IMG/VR virus record: IMGVR_UViG_3300009155_000261 | Span: 1-24,115 of that record | DNA: 24,115 nt | DNA from: a virus | Direction: 5' to 3' (one strand) | Shown here: one piece after another, positions 7,670 to 14,310 of the stretch | Layout: each line of letters begins with the position of its first letter | Position numbering within the stretch: position 1 is the first letter of the stretch | Translations under genes and position numbers: made by a program | The notes under the pieces: model-generated | Seen by the model: the letters and a program-made list of their open reading frames with translations, nothing else | Told to the model about the DNA's origin: nothing | Databases searched by the model: none

Positions 7670-8511
7670 AAATAAGCGATTTTGTATCAAGTATATCTAC
7701 AGGATTGGCTAGAACTAATCGTTATAGTGTATTAATGGAATTTCCATCAGTAGTAAATACTCAGGGTTTATTAGATACAAGAACAGTGTTAATGTTCTGT
7801 GATCAAGTTCAACTTCCAGGATTAACTGTACAAACAAACCCAAATAGAACATTCGGAGAAGTTCGTGAAACTCCGTACGAGTTTAATTATGAACCAATAA
7901 CAATGTCATTTTATGTAGATAGTAAAATGAATGTTAAGGTACTATTTGATAATTGGCTCAAAGGATTACAATCTTATGATAGAAGAACCTTTAGATACTA
8001 TGATCAGTATATTTGTCCACAAATGAATATATTAGTTCAAGATACTTTAGATAGAAATACTTATCAAGTTAATCTGTATGAGTGTTATCCAAAATCTATT
8101 GGAGCTGTTCAGATGGATTATGCTGCTAAAGATATCATGAAAATTCAAGTTACAATGGTTTATAAATTTTGGAAATCTGTAGAAATTGGTCCTTCACCTT
8201 CTGATTCTGAATTCGCTTCTGGTGCTCCATTACAAGGTGCAGTAAGTCGTGGCATCGACATCCCATCCTTTGAAGGATTCCAAACAGATATAAATGAAAT
8301 CGTAAATATACCCACACAATACTTGGAAGATTTTAGTACATTCCAAAGTACTGTTATGAAAGAATCTGGTATAACTGAATTTAGAAATGGCGCATCAGAC
8401 GCATTGAATAAAATTAAAAGTGAAAAGTCGAGAATAGAACAAGAAGTGCGAGGTAAAGTGCAGGGTGTACTTACTAGTGCTCAGAATAGTATTAAAAACT
8501 TTTTCGTATAA
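7666..8511 (+). CDS. 54: Tail tube initiator, gp54-like
   Basis: 281 residues (T4 gp54: 320). gp54 sits on gp48 and nucleates polymerisation of the tail tube. Seen: the tube-protein fold over residues 1-175, with RTNRYSVLMEFP, MFCDQVQLPGLTVQTNP and GEVRETPYEFNYEPITMSFY, and FDNWLKGLQ for the conserved helix; YPKSIGAVQMDY and MVYKFWK finish the barrel. The C-terminal 100 residues are helical and charged (about 225-275), which fits the extra region of gp54 relative to the tube protein gp19. It overlaps the preceding gene (ATGA) and is followed after ten bases by the holin-like gene. The call against gp19 itself rests on the C-terminal extension and baseplate neighbours. Confidence 0.85.
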   Translation: MKISDFVSSISTGLARTNRYSVLMEFPSVVNTQGLLDTRTVLMFCDQVQLPGLTVQTNPNRTFGEVRETPYEFNYEPITMSFYVDSKMNVKVLFDNWLKGLQSYDRRTFRYYDQYICPQMNILVQDTLDRNTYQVNLYECYPKSIGAVQMDYAAKDIMKIQVTMVYKFWKSVEIGPSPSDSEFASGAPLQGAVSRGIDIPSFEGFQTDINEIVNIPTQYLEDFSTFQSTVMKESGITEFRNGASDALNKIKSEKSRIEQEVRGKVQGVLTSAQNSIKNFFV

Positions 8512-8521
8512 AGGAAGTAAG

Positions 8522-8953
8522 ATGGCAAACGAAATTAAAGAAGTCAAAAAAGACGAAGATTGGATGCAGAAGAAATGGCGTCCAGCTATGGGTTGGATGT
8601 ACATGGTTGTCTGTATGATGGACATGGTTGTATTTCCTGTTGCTTGGTCAGTGCTGCAAGCAGTTCTTAAACAACCAGTAACTCAATGGAATCCACTAAC
8701 ACTTCAAGGTGCTGGTTTATTCCACTTAGCGATGGGTGCAGTATTAGGTATCGCAGCATTCGGAAGAACTCAAGAAAAGATCGCAGGAACTGCAGCAAAT
8801 GCTCCAGCACCATCTTTACCAGTAAGTATTCCAGCACCTATGCCTGCTCCAGTAGCGATGGCACCAAGACCAATGCCAATGGCTGCACCTCCAGCACCAT
8901 CGATGGATTTGTTGCCAGATGATCCACCAACTAGGAATACTAGAAACGACTAA
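8522..8953 (+). CDS. Holin-like membrane protein
   Basis: 143 residues from the ATG at 8522, preceded by AAGGAAG at a normal distance; a longer reading from 8465 lies inside gp54 and is rejected. Seen: a charged start; WRPAMGWMYM leading into a hydrophobic helix (about 23-49, Met-rich); an amphipathic turn WNPLTLQG; a second helix LFHLAMGAVLGIAAFG (66-81); then GRTQEK and a Pro/Ala-rich tail (92-133). The WRP...LQGAGLFHLAMGA pattern resembles the three-TM phage/GTA holin family, whose members permeabilise the inner membrane to release endolysin. It lies inside the tail operon rather than beside either endolysin. Function is inferred; a structural membrane protein is the alternative. Confidence 0.7.
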   Translation: MANEIKEVKKDEDWMQKKWRPAMGWMYMVVCMMDMVVFPVAWSVLQAVLKQPVTQWNPLTLQGAGLFHLAMGAVLGIAAFGRTQEKIAGTAANAPAPSLPVSIPAPMPAPVAMAPRPMPMAAPPAPSMDLLPDDPPTRNTRND

Positions 8954-8955
8954 CT

Positions 8956-9372
8956 ATGAAAATTGATGATAATTTGAGTAATGTATTTAATATGGAACCT
9001 ATTGATTTGTCTAAAGGTGAAGTAGTTGATGCAGCCACTGGGGAAATAATTGAGAGTAGCCAGAGTAAAATTGAATCGGATTACGATAAAACTAGATCAA
9101 ACTTACTCTCGCTACTTCAAAGCGGACAAGATGCCCTAACGCATGCTCTTGAAGTAGCAAAATCTTCAGAGCATCCAAGAGCATTCGAGGTTGTTGGTAA
9201 TTTGATGAAACAGGTTGCTGACATTAACTCTCAGTTGATGGATCTGCATCAACAGAAACAGAAATTGGATACTCCAAAAGATGGAGCAAAGAGTGTTACG
9301 AATAATGCTATCTTTGTAGGTAGCACTAGCGAATTGAATAAATTGATTGATAAAATGAACAAAGGAGAGTGA
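8956..9372 (+). CDS. 16: Terminase small subunit, gp16-like
   Basis: 138 residues (T4 gp16: 164). gp16 recognises concatemeric phage DNA and stimulates the gp17 packaging motor. Seen: an acidic N-terminus; a central helical hairpin (about 42-105) with DYDKTRSNLLSLLQSGQDAL and HPRAFEVVGNLMKQVADIN, matching [20 protein letters not shown] and SPRHMEVFATLMGQM in T4; and the C-terminal motif NAIFVGSTSELNKLI, parallel to NATVFMGSPTELMDEI. Position is unusual: it lies between the holin-like gene and gp26, and no large terminase (gp17) follows in the window. The assignment is firm from three aligned blocks. Confidence 0.9.
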   Translation: MKIDDNLSNVFNMEPIDLSKGEVVDAATGEIIESSQSKIESDYDKTRSNLLSLLQSGQDALTHALEVAKSSEHPRAFEVVGNLMKQVADINSQLMDLHQQKQKLDTPKDGAKSVTNNAIFVGSTSELNKLIDKMNKGE

Positions 9373-9375
9373 ATT

Positions 9376-10086
9376 ATGGCATTGCCACAAATGAGTACAC
9401 CATATTATAATGCGTATATTCCGTCAACAGAACAAGCTATTAGTTTTAGACCATTTTTAGTAAGAGAAGAAAAAGCATTACTTCTTGCTCAACAAAGCGA
9501 TGACATCAGTGTAATGATCACAACGCTAAAAGAGATTATTAAATCTTGCGTAAAGGATCCTATTGATGTTAACTCACTAGCATTGTTTGATGTTGAGTAT
9601 TTGTTTACTCAAATCAGAGCTAAGTCTGTTGGTGAAGAAGTAGAGTTAATTTTTACATGCGCTCACTGCGATCAAGAAAAGAATAAAGTAAAGTTGAATA
9701 TTGATCTAACAAAGATCCCTTTGATTAAGGATCCAGATCATTCAAATAGAATTCCTCTCTTTGGAGATGTTGGTGTATTAATGAGATACCCAAGTATCGA
9801 TACTCTAAAAAGAACAGATATTAATAAAGACGACATCAATGCAATTATGGATGTAGTTATAGAATGTATTCAAGCAATTTATACTGATGAAGAAGTTTTC
9901 TATACGAAAGAACAGACCAAAGCAGAGATTGAAGAGTTTGTAATGAACCTAACTAAAGAGCAATTCGATAAGATCGAAAACTTCTTTACAACTGTTCCAA
10001 AGTATAAACAAGATATCGAATATGATTGTCCAGCATGTGGTGCTCATAACATTACAGTTCTGGAGGGGACAGCCAGTTTTTTTTGA
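9376..10086 (+). CDS. 26: gp26-like baseplate hub protein / tail assembly chaperone, zero frame
   Basis: 236 residues (T4 gp26: 208). Seen: the family opening YIPSTEQAISFRPFLVREEKA; an internal Cys pair CAHC (about 94-97) and a second pair CPAC near 223-226, suggesting a zinc-binding module as in gp26 relatives; and a long acidic helical region between. AAAGGAGAG lies just upstream of the ATG at 9376. The gene ends in eight T residues followed by TGA. The next frame overlaps this end in the -1 phase, and the tape-measure candidate follows. That order is the one seen for lambda G-GT-H, where the two-frame product chaperones the tape measure. In T4, gp26 is classed as a hub assembly protein; a chaperone role here is inferred from context. 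Confidence 0.85.
   Translation: MALPQMSTPYYNAYIPSTEQAISFRPFLVREEKALLLAQQSDDISVMITTLKEIIKSCVKDPIDVNSLALFDVEYLFTQIRAKSVGEEVELIFTCAHCDQEKNKVKLNIDLTKIPLIKDPDHSNRIPLFGDVGVLMRYPSIDTLKRTDINKDDINAIMDVVIECIQAIYTDEEVFYTKEQTKAEIEEFVMNLTKEQFDKIENFFTTVPKYKQDIEYDCPACGAHNITVLEGTASFF
10062..10083 (+). promoter_or_regulatory. Candidate programmed -1 frameshift site with upstream SD-like stimulator
   Basis: The heptamer T-TTT-TTT (10077-10083) is in the zero frame of gp26, whose next codon is the TGA stop at 10084. A one-base backward slip continues directly into the next frame (TTG ATT AAT...). GGAGGGG at 10062-10068 lies eight bases before the heptamer, the arrangement of the Shine-Dalgarno stimulator in dnaX. 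The stop codon immediately after the slip site should also favour slipping. Confidence 0.65.
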
Positions 10087-10265
10087 TTAATCTCAGTCAC
10101 GAATCATTGGCGAATTATTATAAAACAAACTTCGCCTTGATGCAATACCACAAGTACAGCTTGGCTGAGATTGAAAACATGATACCATTTGAACGAGAAA
10201 TTTATGTATCAATGCTGATAGGGCATTTAGAAGAAGAAAAACAACGAATAGAGAGAAATAAGTAA
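10083..10265 (+). CDS. Short tail-chaperone extension frame (gpT-like / gp51 position)
   Basis: About 60 residues in the -1 frame relative to gp26. It has no ATG near its beginning: the first codon available is TTG at 10083, and the SD-like GGAGGGG is 14 or more bases away, which argues for entry by frameshift rather than independent initiation. Seen: an aromatic-rich start (LANYYKTNFALMQYHKYSL), then IENMIPFEREIYVSMLIGHL and a charged end (EEEKQRIERNK). The MPxxEREIY..L...LEEE pattern is common in short proteins placed between chaperone and tape measure. In T4 the corresponding position holds gp51, a longer hub assembly factor; I do not claim homology to it. The tape-measure ATG follows its stop after one base. 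Confidence 0.7.
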   Translation: MINLSHESLANYYKTNFALMQYHKYSLAEIENMIPFEREIYVSMLIGHLEEEKQRIERNK

Positions 10266-10266
10266 A

Positions 10267-12054
10267 ATGGCACAAGCATCTACCCAGTTCAGCAATGTAA
10301 TAATGTTTGAACAAGCCAAAAGCCTTCGAAACCTTAAAGAGTTATCGGAGAAGGTAGATTCATCGCAAAAGAATAATGAAGATACTAAATCTACCAAAGT
10401 AGTAGAAACATTAAACGAAAATTTAAAAACTCTTGCGCAAAAGATTGAAGATCAAACAAAAATAACTATCAGAAATGCGATCAAGGGTGGTGCTGGGGTA
10501 GAAAAGGCAGAACAAGTTAATAGTAAAGATGTTAAACTTGCTAGAGGTGAAGACGGTAAGGGATCTCGTTTAAGAAAGATTCTTCTTGGTGGTGATCAAA
10601 CAGAAGACATTAAAAAGAATAACTGGATGGGTAAATTCAGTCCAGGAATGGCAGTGTCTGGTTGGTTAGACAAAAGAGAGCAAAAGCAAGCGTATAAGAA
10701 AGAAGAAGGCGAGTTTGTTAAGGGTGCTATTCAAAATGATCCAAGAGCAATTGCTTTAAAGAATCTTAAAGGTGAAGACTACGCAGCTGAAGACGCAAAG
10801 AAACGCTTTGCTGAACTTAAAGAAAAAGAAAAAGAATTAAAAGAAGCTCAAAAAAGAATCGATGAATCTAAAGCAGCTGGATATGCTCCAAAGGTTAAAG
10901 ATGTAAAAGCCAGAGATGATGCAACTAAACAGATAATGGAGATTGATCCAAGAGAGCAATCAAGATTAAAAGCTGATGCTAAAAAAGATATCCAAGAAGG
11001 TAAAGTAAAAGAACCAAAGCATACAGAAAAGTCAGAAGATCAACAAGAAGATTCTAGAATTCAAGCACAGTCTGCTTCAGAAATGATTAATCTCCAAAAA
11101 GGAGAAGCTGCAAACGAAACATCAATGGGTCAAACACTCATTCAGTCTTTAGAAATTCAAAAACAAATGCTTGAAGCACTCAAAGAAGGTGGTGCTGGCG
11201 GTGGAAGTGGTGGTGGCTCGATGTTAGAAACTGCTTCGGATCTACTGGGTAAAGGCAAGGGTAAACTAGCAAAAGCTGGTGGGATGCTTAGTAAAACAGC
11301 TGGTTTCTTAGGTAGACACGCAGGAAAGATTGGAGCAATCGGTGGTGTTGCCATGGGTGCTTATGACGCATACACTGGATATAATGATGCTGAAGATGCA
11401 GTTCAGCGTGGAGAAATAACCAAAGAAGAAGGACAGGTTAAAAAGGGCGAAGCAATTGGTGGTGGAGTTGGTGGTGCTGGCGGTGCTTTTGCTGGCGCAG
11501 CAGCAGGTGCTGCTATTGGTTCAGTTGTTCCTGTTGTTGGAACAGCCATTGGTGGACTAGTTGGTGGTGCTCTTGGATATTATGGTGGTTCGGAAATCGG
11601 TAAAAAAGCTGGTGGAGCAATCACTGAAGGATATCAAGGTGCTAAAAGTTGGTTGGGATTCGGCAAAGAAGAAATTGATCCAGCAACTGGTAAGCCTAAA
11701 GAATCTGGTCTATCTAAATTTGCTGGTGGTGCCAAAGATATGTTTATGAAATATACTCCAGCAGGAATGGCAGCTGGAGCTATTATGAATAACAAAGATT
11801 CTCTAGTCAGTGGTGCTGAAAGTGTTGGTAAAGGTGTTACATCTACTGCATCATGGTTAGGTGATAAATTGTTCGGTGGATCTAAAGAAAACGAAGATTT
11901 GAAAGCTGCTTCTGGTAAGAAACCAGAAGAAACTAAAACAGTTCTCAATACATCAAACAATGTAGTCAATAACAATACAACTCAAGCAGCAAGGAAGTCT
12001 GTTCGATCAGATGAACCCAGTTCCAATAGGTACTTCAATAGTAGATACGCATAA
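10267..12054 (+). CDS. Putative tail tape measure protein (gp29-like by position and length)
   Basis: 595 residues; T4 gp29 has 590. Tape measures run inside the tail tube and set its length. Seen: a charged helical N-terminal half (residues 10-300) with a strong coiled-coil stretch around 172-203 (KKRFAELKEKEKELKEAQK); a Gly/Ser linker at 309-318; and a hydrophobic Gly/Ala-rich zone 325-455 with repeated GxxxG (AIGGGVGGAGGAFAGAAAGA, VGTAIGGLVGGALGYYGG) interrupted by an amphipathic stretch (YNDAEDAVQRGEITKEE). Such membrane-active segments are usual in tape measures. The C-terminus is Asn/Ser-rich and ends NRYFNSRYA. It directly follows the two-frame chaperone gene. I see no clear T4 gp29 motif, so the call rests on length, composition and position. 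Confidence 0.65.
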   Translation: MAQASTQFSNVIMFEQAKSLRNLKELSEKVDSSQKNNEDTKSTKVVETLNENLKTLAQKIEDQTKITIRNAIKGGAGVEKAEQVNSKDVKLARGEDGKGSRLRKILLGGDQTEDIKKNNWMGKFSPGMAVSGWLDKREQKQAYKKEEGEFVKGAIQNDPRAIALKNLKGEDYAAEDAKKRFAELKEKEKELKEAQKRIDESKAAGYAPKVKDVKARDDATKQIMEIDPREQSRLKADAKKDIQEGKVKEPKHTEKSEDQQEDSRIQAQSASEMINLQKGEAANETSMGQTLIQSLEIQKQMLEALKEGGAGGGSGGGSMLETASDLLGKGKGKLAKAGGMLSKTAGFLGRHAGKIGAIGGVAMGAYDAYTGYNDAEDAVQRGEITKEEGQVKKGEAIGGGVGGAGGAFAGAAAGAAIGSVVPVVGTAIGGLVGGALGYYGGSEIGKKAGGAITEGYQGAKSWLGFGKEEIDPATGKPKESGLSKFAGGAKDMFMKYTPAGMAAGAIMNNKDSLVSGAESVGKGVTSTASWLGDKLFGGSKENEDLKAASGKKPEETKTVLNTSNNVVNNNTTQAARKSVRSDEPSSNRYFNSRYA

Positions 12055-12080
12055 AAAAAGGGATCCGTTTGGATCCCTTT
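12053..12080 (-). terminator. Bidirectional intrinsic terminator, strongest on the minus strand
   Basis: A perfect 10-bp stem AAAGGGATCC / GGATCCCTTT (12057-12066 and 12071-12080) with a four-base loop. On the minus strand the stem is followed by seven T (bases 12059-12053), a good Rho-independent signal ending the gp32-pqqA transcript. On the plus strand it lies just after the tape-measure stop, with only three T. The two converging operons share it. Confidence 0.85.
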
Positions 12081-12116
12081 CTAACTAATAACTCAGGCGA
12101 TTTGCAGAGTTAGTGT

Positions 12117-12188
12117 TTATCGATTCATCACATACATAGTAACTTCAAATCCAAAACGCATTTCTGTCACAGCAGGTTTAGTCCACAT
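12117..12188 (-). CDS. pqqA: PqqA-like peptide (pyrroloquinoline quinone precursor)
   Basis: 23 codons: starts [10 protein letters not shown], continues RFGF, then EVTMY and ends NR. PqqA is the ribosomal peptide whose Glu and Tyr, three residues apart, are cross-linked by the radical SAM enzyme PqqE and become the PQQ cofactor. Seen: Trp2, Lys4, Pro5, Ala6, Glu15-Val-Thr-x-Tyr19 and the Asn-Arg end all sit at the positions found in typical 23-residue PqqA peptides, such as that of Klebsiella as I remember it. AGGAG lies seven bases before the ATG. It follows gp32 by 106 bases and precedes a strong terminator, so it is probably expressed with gp32. No pqqB-E genes are in the window; processing would need host enzymes. 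The start codon and Shine-Dalgarno lie in the loop of a 10-bp inverted repeat. A decoy or inhibitor of host PQQ synthesis is the alternative to a supply role. Confidence 0.85.
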   Translation of the reverse strand: MWTKPAVTEMRFGFEVTMYVMNR

Positions 12189-12215
12189 AGTAATTCTCCT
12201 AAAGAGTGACAGAAA
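12161..12215 (-). promoter_or_regulatory. Inverted repeat enclosing the pqqA translation start
   Basis: TTTCTGTCAC (12161-12170, inside pqqA codons 7-10) is the perfect complement of GTGACAGAAA (12206-12215, upstream of its Shine-Dalgarno). In the pqqA mRNA the arms would form a 10-bp stem with the AGGAG and ATG in a 35-base loop. This could control ribosome access. Confidence 0.55.
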
Positions 12216-12254
12216 ATCCTGTCATTATTACTTATGATAACAGTGACAGGATTT
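12214..12254 (-). promoter_or_regulatory. Stem-loop between gp32 and pqqA
   Basis: AAATCCTGTCA (12214-12224) and TGACAGGATTT (12244-12254) form a perfect 11-bp stem with a 19-base AT-rich loop, 40 bases after the gp32 stop in the minus direction. It lacks a proper T-run, so it looks more like an mRNA stabiliser, processing site or leaky terminator. A 6-bp pairing of CTGTCA (12219-12224) with TGACAG (12207-12212) would compete with it and with the adjacent pqqA stem. Confidence 0.5.
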
Positions 12255-12294
12255 GAGGCGATAATTGATTATTGTTACCTAATGAAAATCATTA

Positions 12295-13218
12295 TTATGC
12301 TTCGTCAGCAATCTTCTGGAAGTATGACATAACATCTTCGTCATCATCCGTAGATTTAGTAACACTAACTGGTTTTGCAGCAACTGCTTGCGGAGCAGAA
12401 CGAGTTGGTGGTGTATAGTTATCATCTTCAGACAACTTCGCTGCAGACTTAACTGGTGAGGATTCTCCATCAAGTACATCAGCCAATTTCTTAGACAGTT
12501 CTTCAAAAGACTTGAAGTTCTTTGGTGCTAAGAATTCAGACAAAGCATACTGACGATTGAGGATCTCAACCATCTTGTCTTCATCACCTTGAGCCAATGG
12601 AGCAGGTTCCATGAATGCTGATTGGTCGTAGTTAGCATAACCATCAACCTTACGCATGCGCAACTTAAAGTCTGCGCCATCATATGGATCAAACACATTG
12701 ACTGGCTTTTCATCTTCAAAAGTTGGTCGTGCTTTGTCCATAATCTTATCAAAGATCTTTTTACCAAATTTGAAGAGCATAACTTTGCCTTCATTCTCTG
12801 GGTGCTTTGGATCAGACACTACCAACACATTGGCAATGTAAGACAAACGACGCTTCTGCTTGCGAGCAATTTCCTTATTGGCTTCTGAACCAGAATTCCA
12901 CAATTTAGAATTCAATTCACCAACAGGATCTTTTTCGTTGAGGGTTGTTAGAGAGTTTTCAATGTACCACTTACCAGTTGGTCCTTGAAATGAGTGATTG
13001 AAGATTCGAACCCATGGGAGTTCATCGCCTTCTACTCGTGGCAAGAATCGCAATGTTGCTGTTCCGTTGCCAGCCTTGTCAGCTTCCAACTTCCAGATGC
13101 GATCGTCTTGATAGGATTTTTGACCACCTGATGATTCGGGATTGGCGATCTTTTCGAATTCGGATGTGATTTTACCGAAGTCTGTGTTGCGCATTTTGCG
13201 TAGTGCTTGAATGTCCAT
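12295..13218 (-). CDS. 32: Single-stranded DNA-binding protein, gp32-like
   Basis: 307 residues (T4: 301). gp32 coats replication and recombination intermediates and recruits gp59, the polymerase and recombinase. Seen: the basic N-terminal cooperativity segment (ALRKMRN); an OB-fold core with GNGTATLRFLP, FNHSFQGPTGKWY, SYIANVLVVSDPKHPENEGK and KFGKKIFDKI, the last matching YRFGKKIWDKI in T4; and a C-terminal Pro/Ala-rich linker ending in an acidic tail (DDDEDVMSYFQ). The zinc-ligand cysteines of T4 gp32 are absent; that loop reads ENSLTTLNEKDP, as in cyanophage relatives. AAAGGAAATACG precedes the ATG, and the leader is AT-rich and unstructured, as expected for autogenous control. A possible promoter (TTGACA at 13286-13281, 16 bp, TACTAA) lies within and just past the preceding gene. 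Confidence 0.93.
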   Translation of the reverse strand: MDIQALRKMRNTDFGKITSEFEKIANPESSGGQKSYQDDRIWKLEADKAGNGTATLRFLPRVEGDELPWVRIFNHSFQGPTGKWYIENSLTTLNEKDPVGELNSKLWNSGSEANKEIARKQKRRLSYIANVLVVSDPKHPENEGKVMLFKFGKKIFDKIMDKARPTFEDEKPVNVFDPYDGADFKLRMRKVDGYANYDQSAFMEPAPLAQGDEDKMVEILNRQYALSEFLAPKNFKSFEELSKKLADVLDGESSPVKSAAKLSEDDNYTPPTRSAPQAVAAKPVSVTKSTDDDEDVMSYFQKIADEA

Positions 13219-13242
13219 CGTATTTCCTTTGTATTAAATGTA

Positions 13243-13437
13243 TTAATGTTTTTTTGTATTAGTATGTTTGTCTTCATGTATGTCAAAATCATAATCTAGA
13301 TCTTCATCATCATAGTATTCTTCAACATAACTATTTAGTACTTTCATACCTTCGCCTTTTTGGTTTCTAGAGTGCTTAACACGCTTTCTACCAAATTCAT
13401 CGTCTTCATCTTGCTGACGAAATTTCTTCTGAGTCAT
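13243..13437 (-). CDS. Small conserved hypothetical protein between gp59 and gp32
   Basis: 64 residues; unknown function. Seen: a basic N-terminal half with FGRKRVKHSRNQKGEGMKVL and an acidic, Tyr/Asp-rich C-terminal half (VEEYYDDEDLDYDFDIHED) ending in His/Lys. This opposite charge pattern suggests a disordered DNA- or gp32-contacting adaptor, but that is a guess. The ATG at 13437 lies one base after the gp59 stop, so it is co-translated, and gp32 follows after 24 bases. I have the impression that similar short proteins occur at this place in other marine T4-like phages. Confidence 0.7.
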   Translation of the reverse strand: MTQKKFRQQDEDDEFGRKRVKHSRNQKGEGMKVLNSYVEEYYDDEDLDYDFDIHEDKHTNTKKH

Positions 13438-13438
13438 T

Positions 13439-14035
13439 TTACAACTCTACTAGTTCCTGTTTAAATTGCTCGTACATCCGTGTAAGTTTTTCGATATCAA
13501 ACTTCACAAACCCTTTACACTTATCTATTCTACGGCATTCTTCATCCCAAAGCAAATTTAAATGAGTCCAGTCTGCAAGATAATTAGTAATAGAATTCAA
13601 AATAACCATTGTTTCAATCGAAATAAAACCACCTAAAAACAGTTTCAATAGTTCTGGACTTCCACCAGAGTACAAGTTATCCATTTTAAGGGATTGTTTT
13701 TCCAAATGAAGCATAATTACTTGCAAGTCATTATTGAAAACTTGAGAAATACTTTGTTTTCTCTTGTTCCATTTAACTAGATTCTCTTCTGCTTCATTAT
13801 CAGAATATGCCACAGAGTCGTTTCCATAGGCAAAGTTTGCCACAAAATATTGGATTATGTCTCTTTCAGTATCGAATCTCCTTGACAACTTATCAAAAAT
13901 AAAACGATCATTGCGATTGTAGAAAGTATCTCTACCACCCTTTACATGACCACGATTATTAAATACATTATATTTGTTGGTAGTGAAATGTAACTTCACT
14001 GCCATATATAACTTCCATACTTTATATCCGTCCAC
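13439..14035 (-). CDS. 59: Replicative helicase loader, gp59-like
   Basis: 198 residues (T4: 217). gp59 binds fork DNA and gp32 and loads gp41 helicase. Seen: an N-terminal DGYKVWKLYMAVKLHF parallel to DGKSVYKLYLMIKQHM in T4; then NVFNNRGHVKGGRDTFYNRN and DRFIFDKLSRRF, equivalent to YQKRRDKYFFQKLSEKY; and an all-helical C-terminal domain with FISIETMVILNSI like IISFETFILLDSF. The start is GTG at 14035, three bases after the gp33 stop and without a strong Shine-Dalgarno, suggesting translational coupling. The order gp32-gp59-gp33 is the same as in T4. The assignment is firm. Confidence 0.92.
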   Translation of the reverse strand: MDGYKVWKLYMAVKLHFTTNKYNVFNNRGHVKGGRDTFYNRNDRFIFDKLSRRFDTERDIIQYFVANFAYGNDSVAYSDNEAEENLVKWNKRKQSISQVFNNDLQVIMLHLEKQSLKMDNLYSGGSPELLKLFLGGFISIETMVILNSITNYLADWTHLNLLWDEECRRIDKCKGFVKFDIEKLTRMYEQFKQELVEL

Positions 14036-14040
14036 TTAAT

Positions 14041-14310
14041 TTAGATATCCAATTTAGCGGTTTTGGGTAAGAACCCATTTTCCTGAAAGTCCATTTTGAT
14101 TTTGTCTTTTAAAGATTTATTGACCAGAGATTTAATCTCTTCTGGATCGATATAGTTTTCTTTACAGTAATCCAAGATAGCATCTACATGCGAACACTTC
14201 TTATCCCTTGCTGTTTGTTCAATGAACTTAGAAAAGGAATTCGAATCTTCAAATACTTTTGTATTTTTTAATGTATATATCTGCTGTTTTAATGATTCCG
14301 TTGAGTTCAC
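14041..14310 (-). CDS. 33: Late transcription co-activator, gp33-like
   Basis: About 89 residues from a GTG at 14310 (T4 gp33: 112). gp33 bridges RNA polymerase and the sliding clamp so that gp55-dependent late promoters fire. Seen: SFSKFIEQTARDKKCSHVDA, then ILDYCKENYIDPEEI and a C-terminal FLPKTAKLDI, which parallels the T4 pattern (IIEKMVEEFGMSYLEA, AFLEENSIPE, and the hydrophobic clamp-binding end LDFLL). I chose GTG at 14310 because AAGGA lies five bases before it; the upstream option at 14385 is a TTG with no ribosome site. The gene begins inside the preceding gene, overlapping it by 62 bases. Family confidence is good; the start is less sure. Confidence 0.8.
   Translation of the reverse strand: MNSTESLKQQIYTLKNTKVFEDSNSFSKFIEQTARDKKCSHVDAILDYCKENYIDPEEIKSLVNKSLKDKIKMDFQENGFLPKTAKLDI

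Noticed and set aside
11157-11975. Minus-strand frames opposite the tape-measure gene
   Set aside because: Pro/Ser/Leu-rich shadows of the Gly/Ala codons on the other strand, without ribosome sites.
12995-13020. GGTTCGAATC (minus strand) resembling a tRNA T-arm
   Set aside because: Part of the conserved gp32 segment WVRIFNH; no tRNA structure surrounds it.
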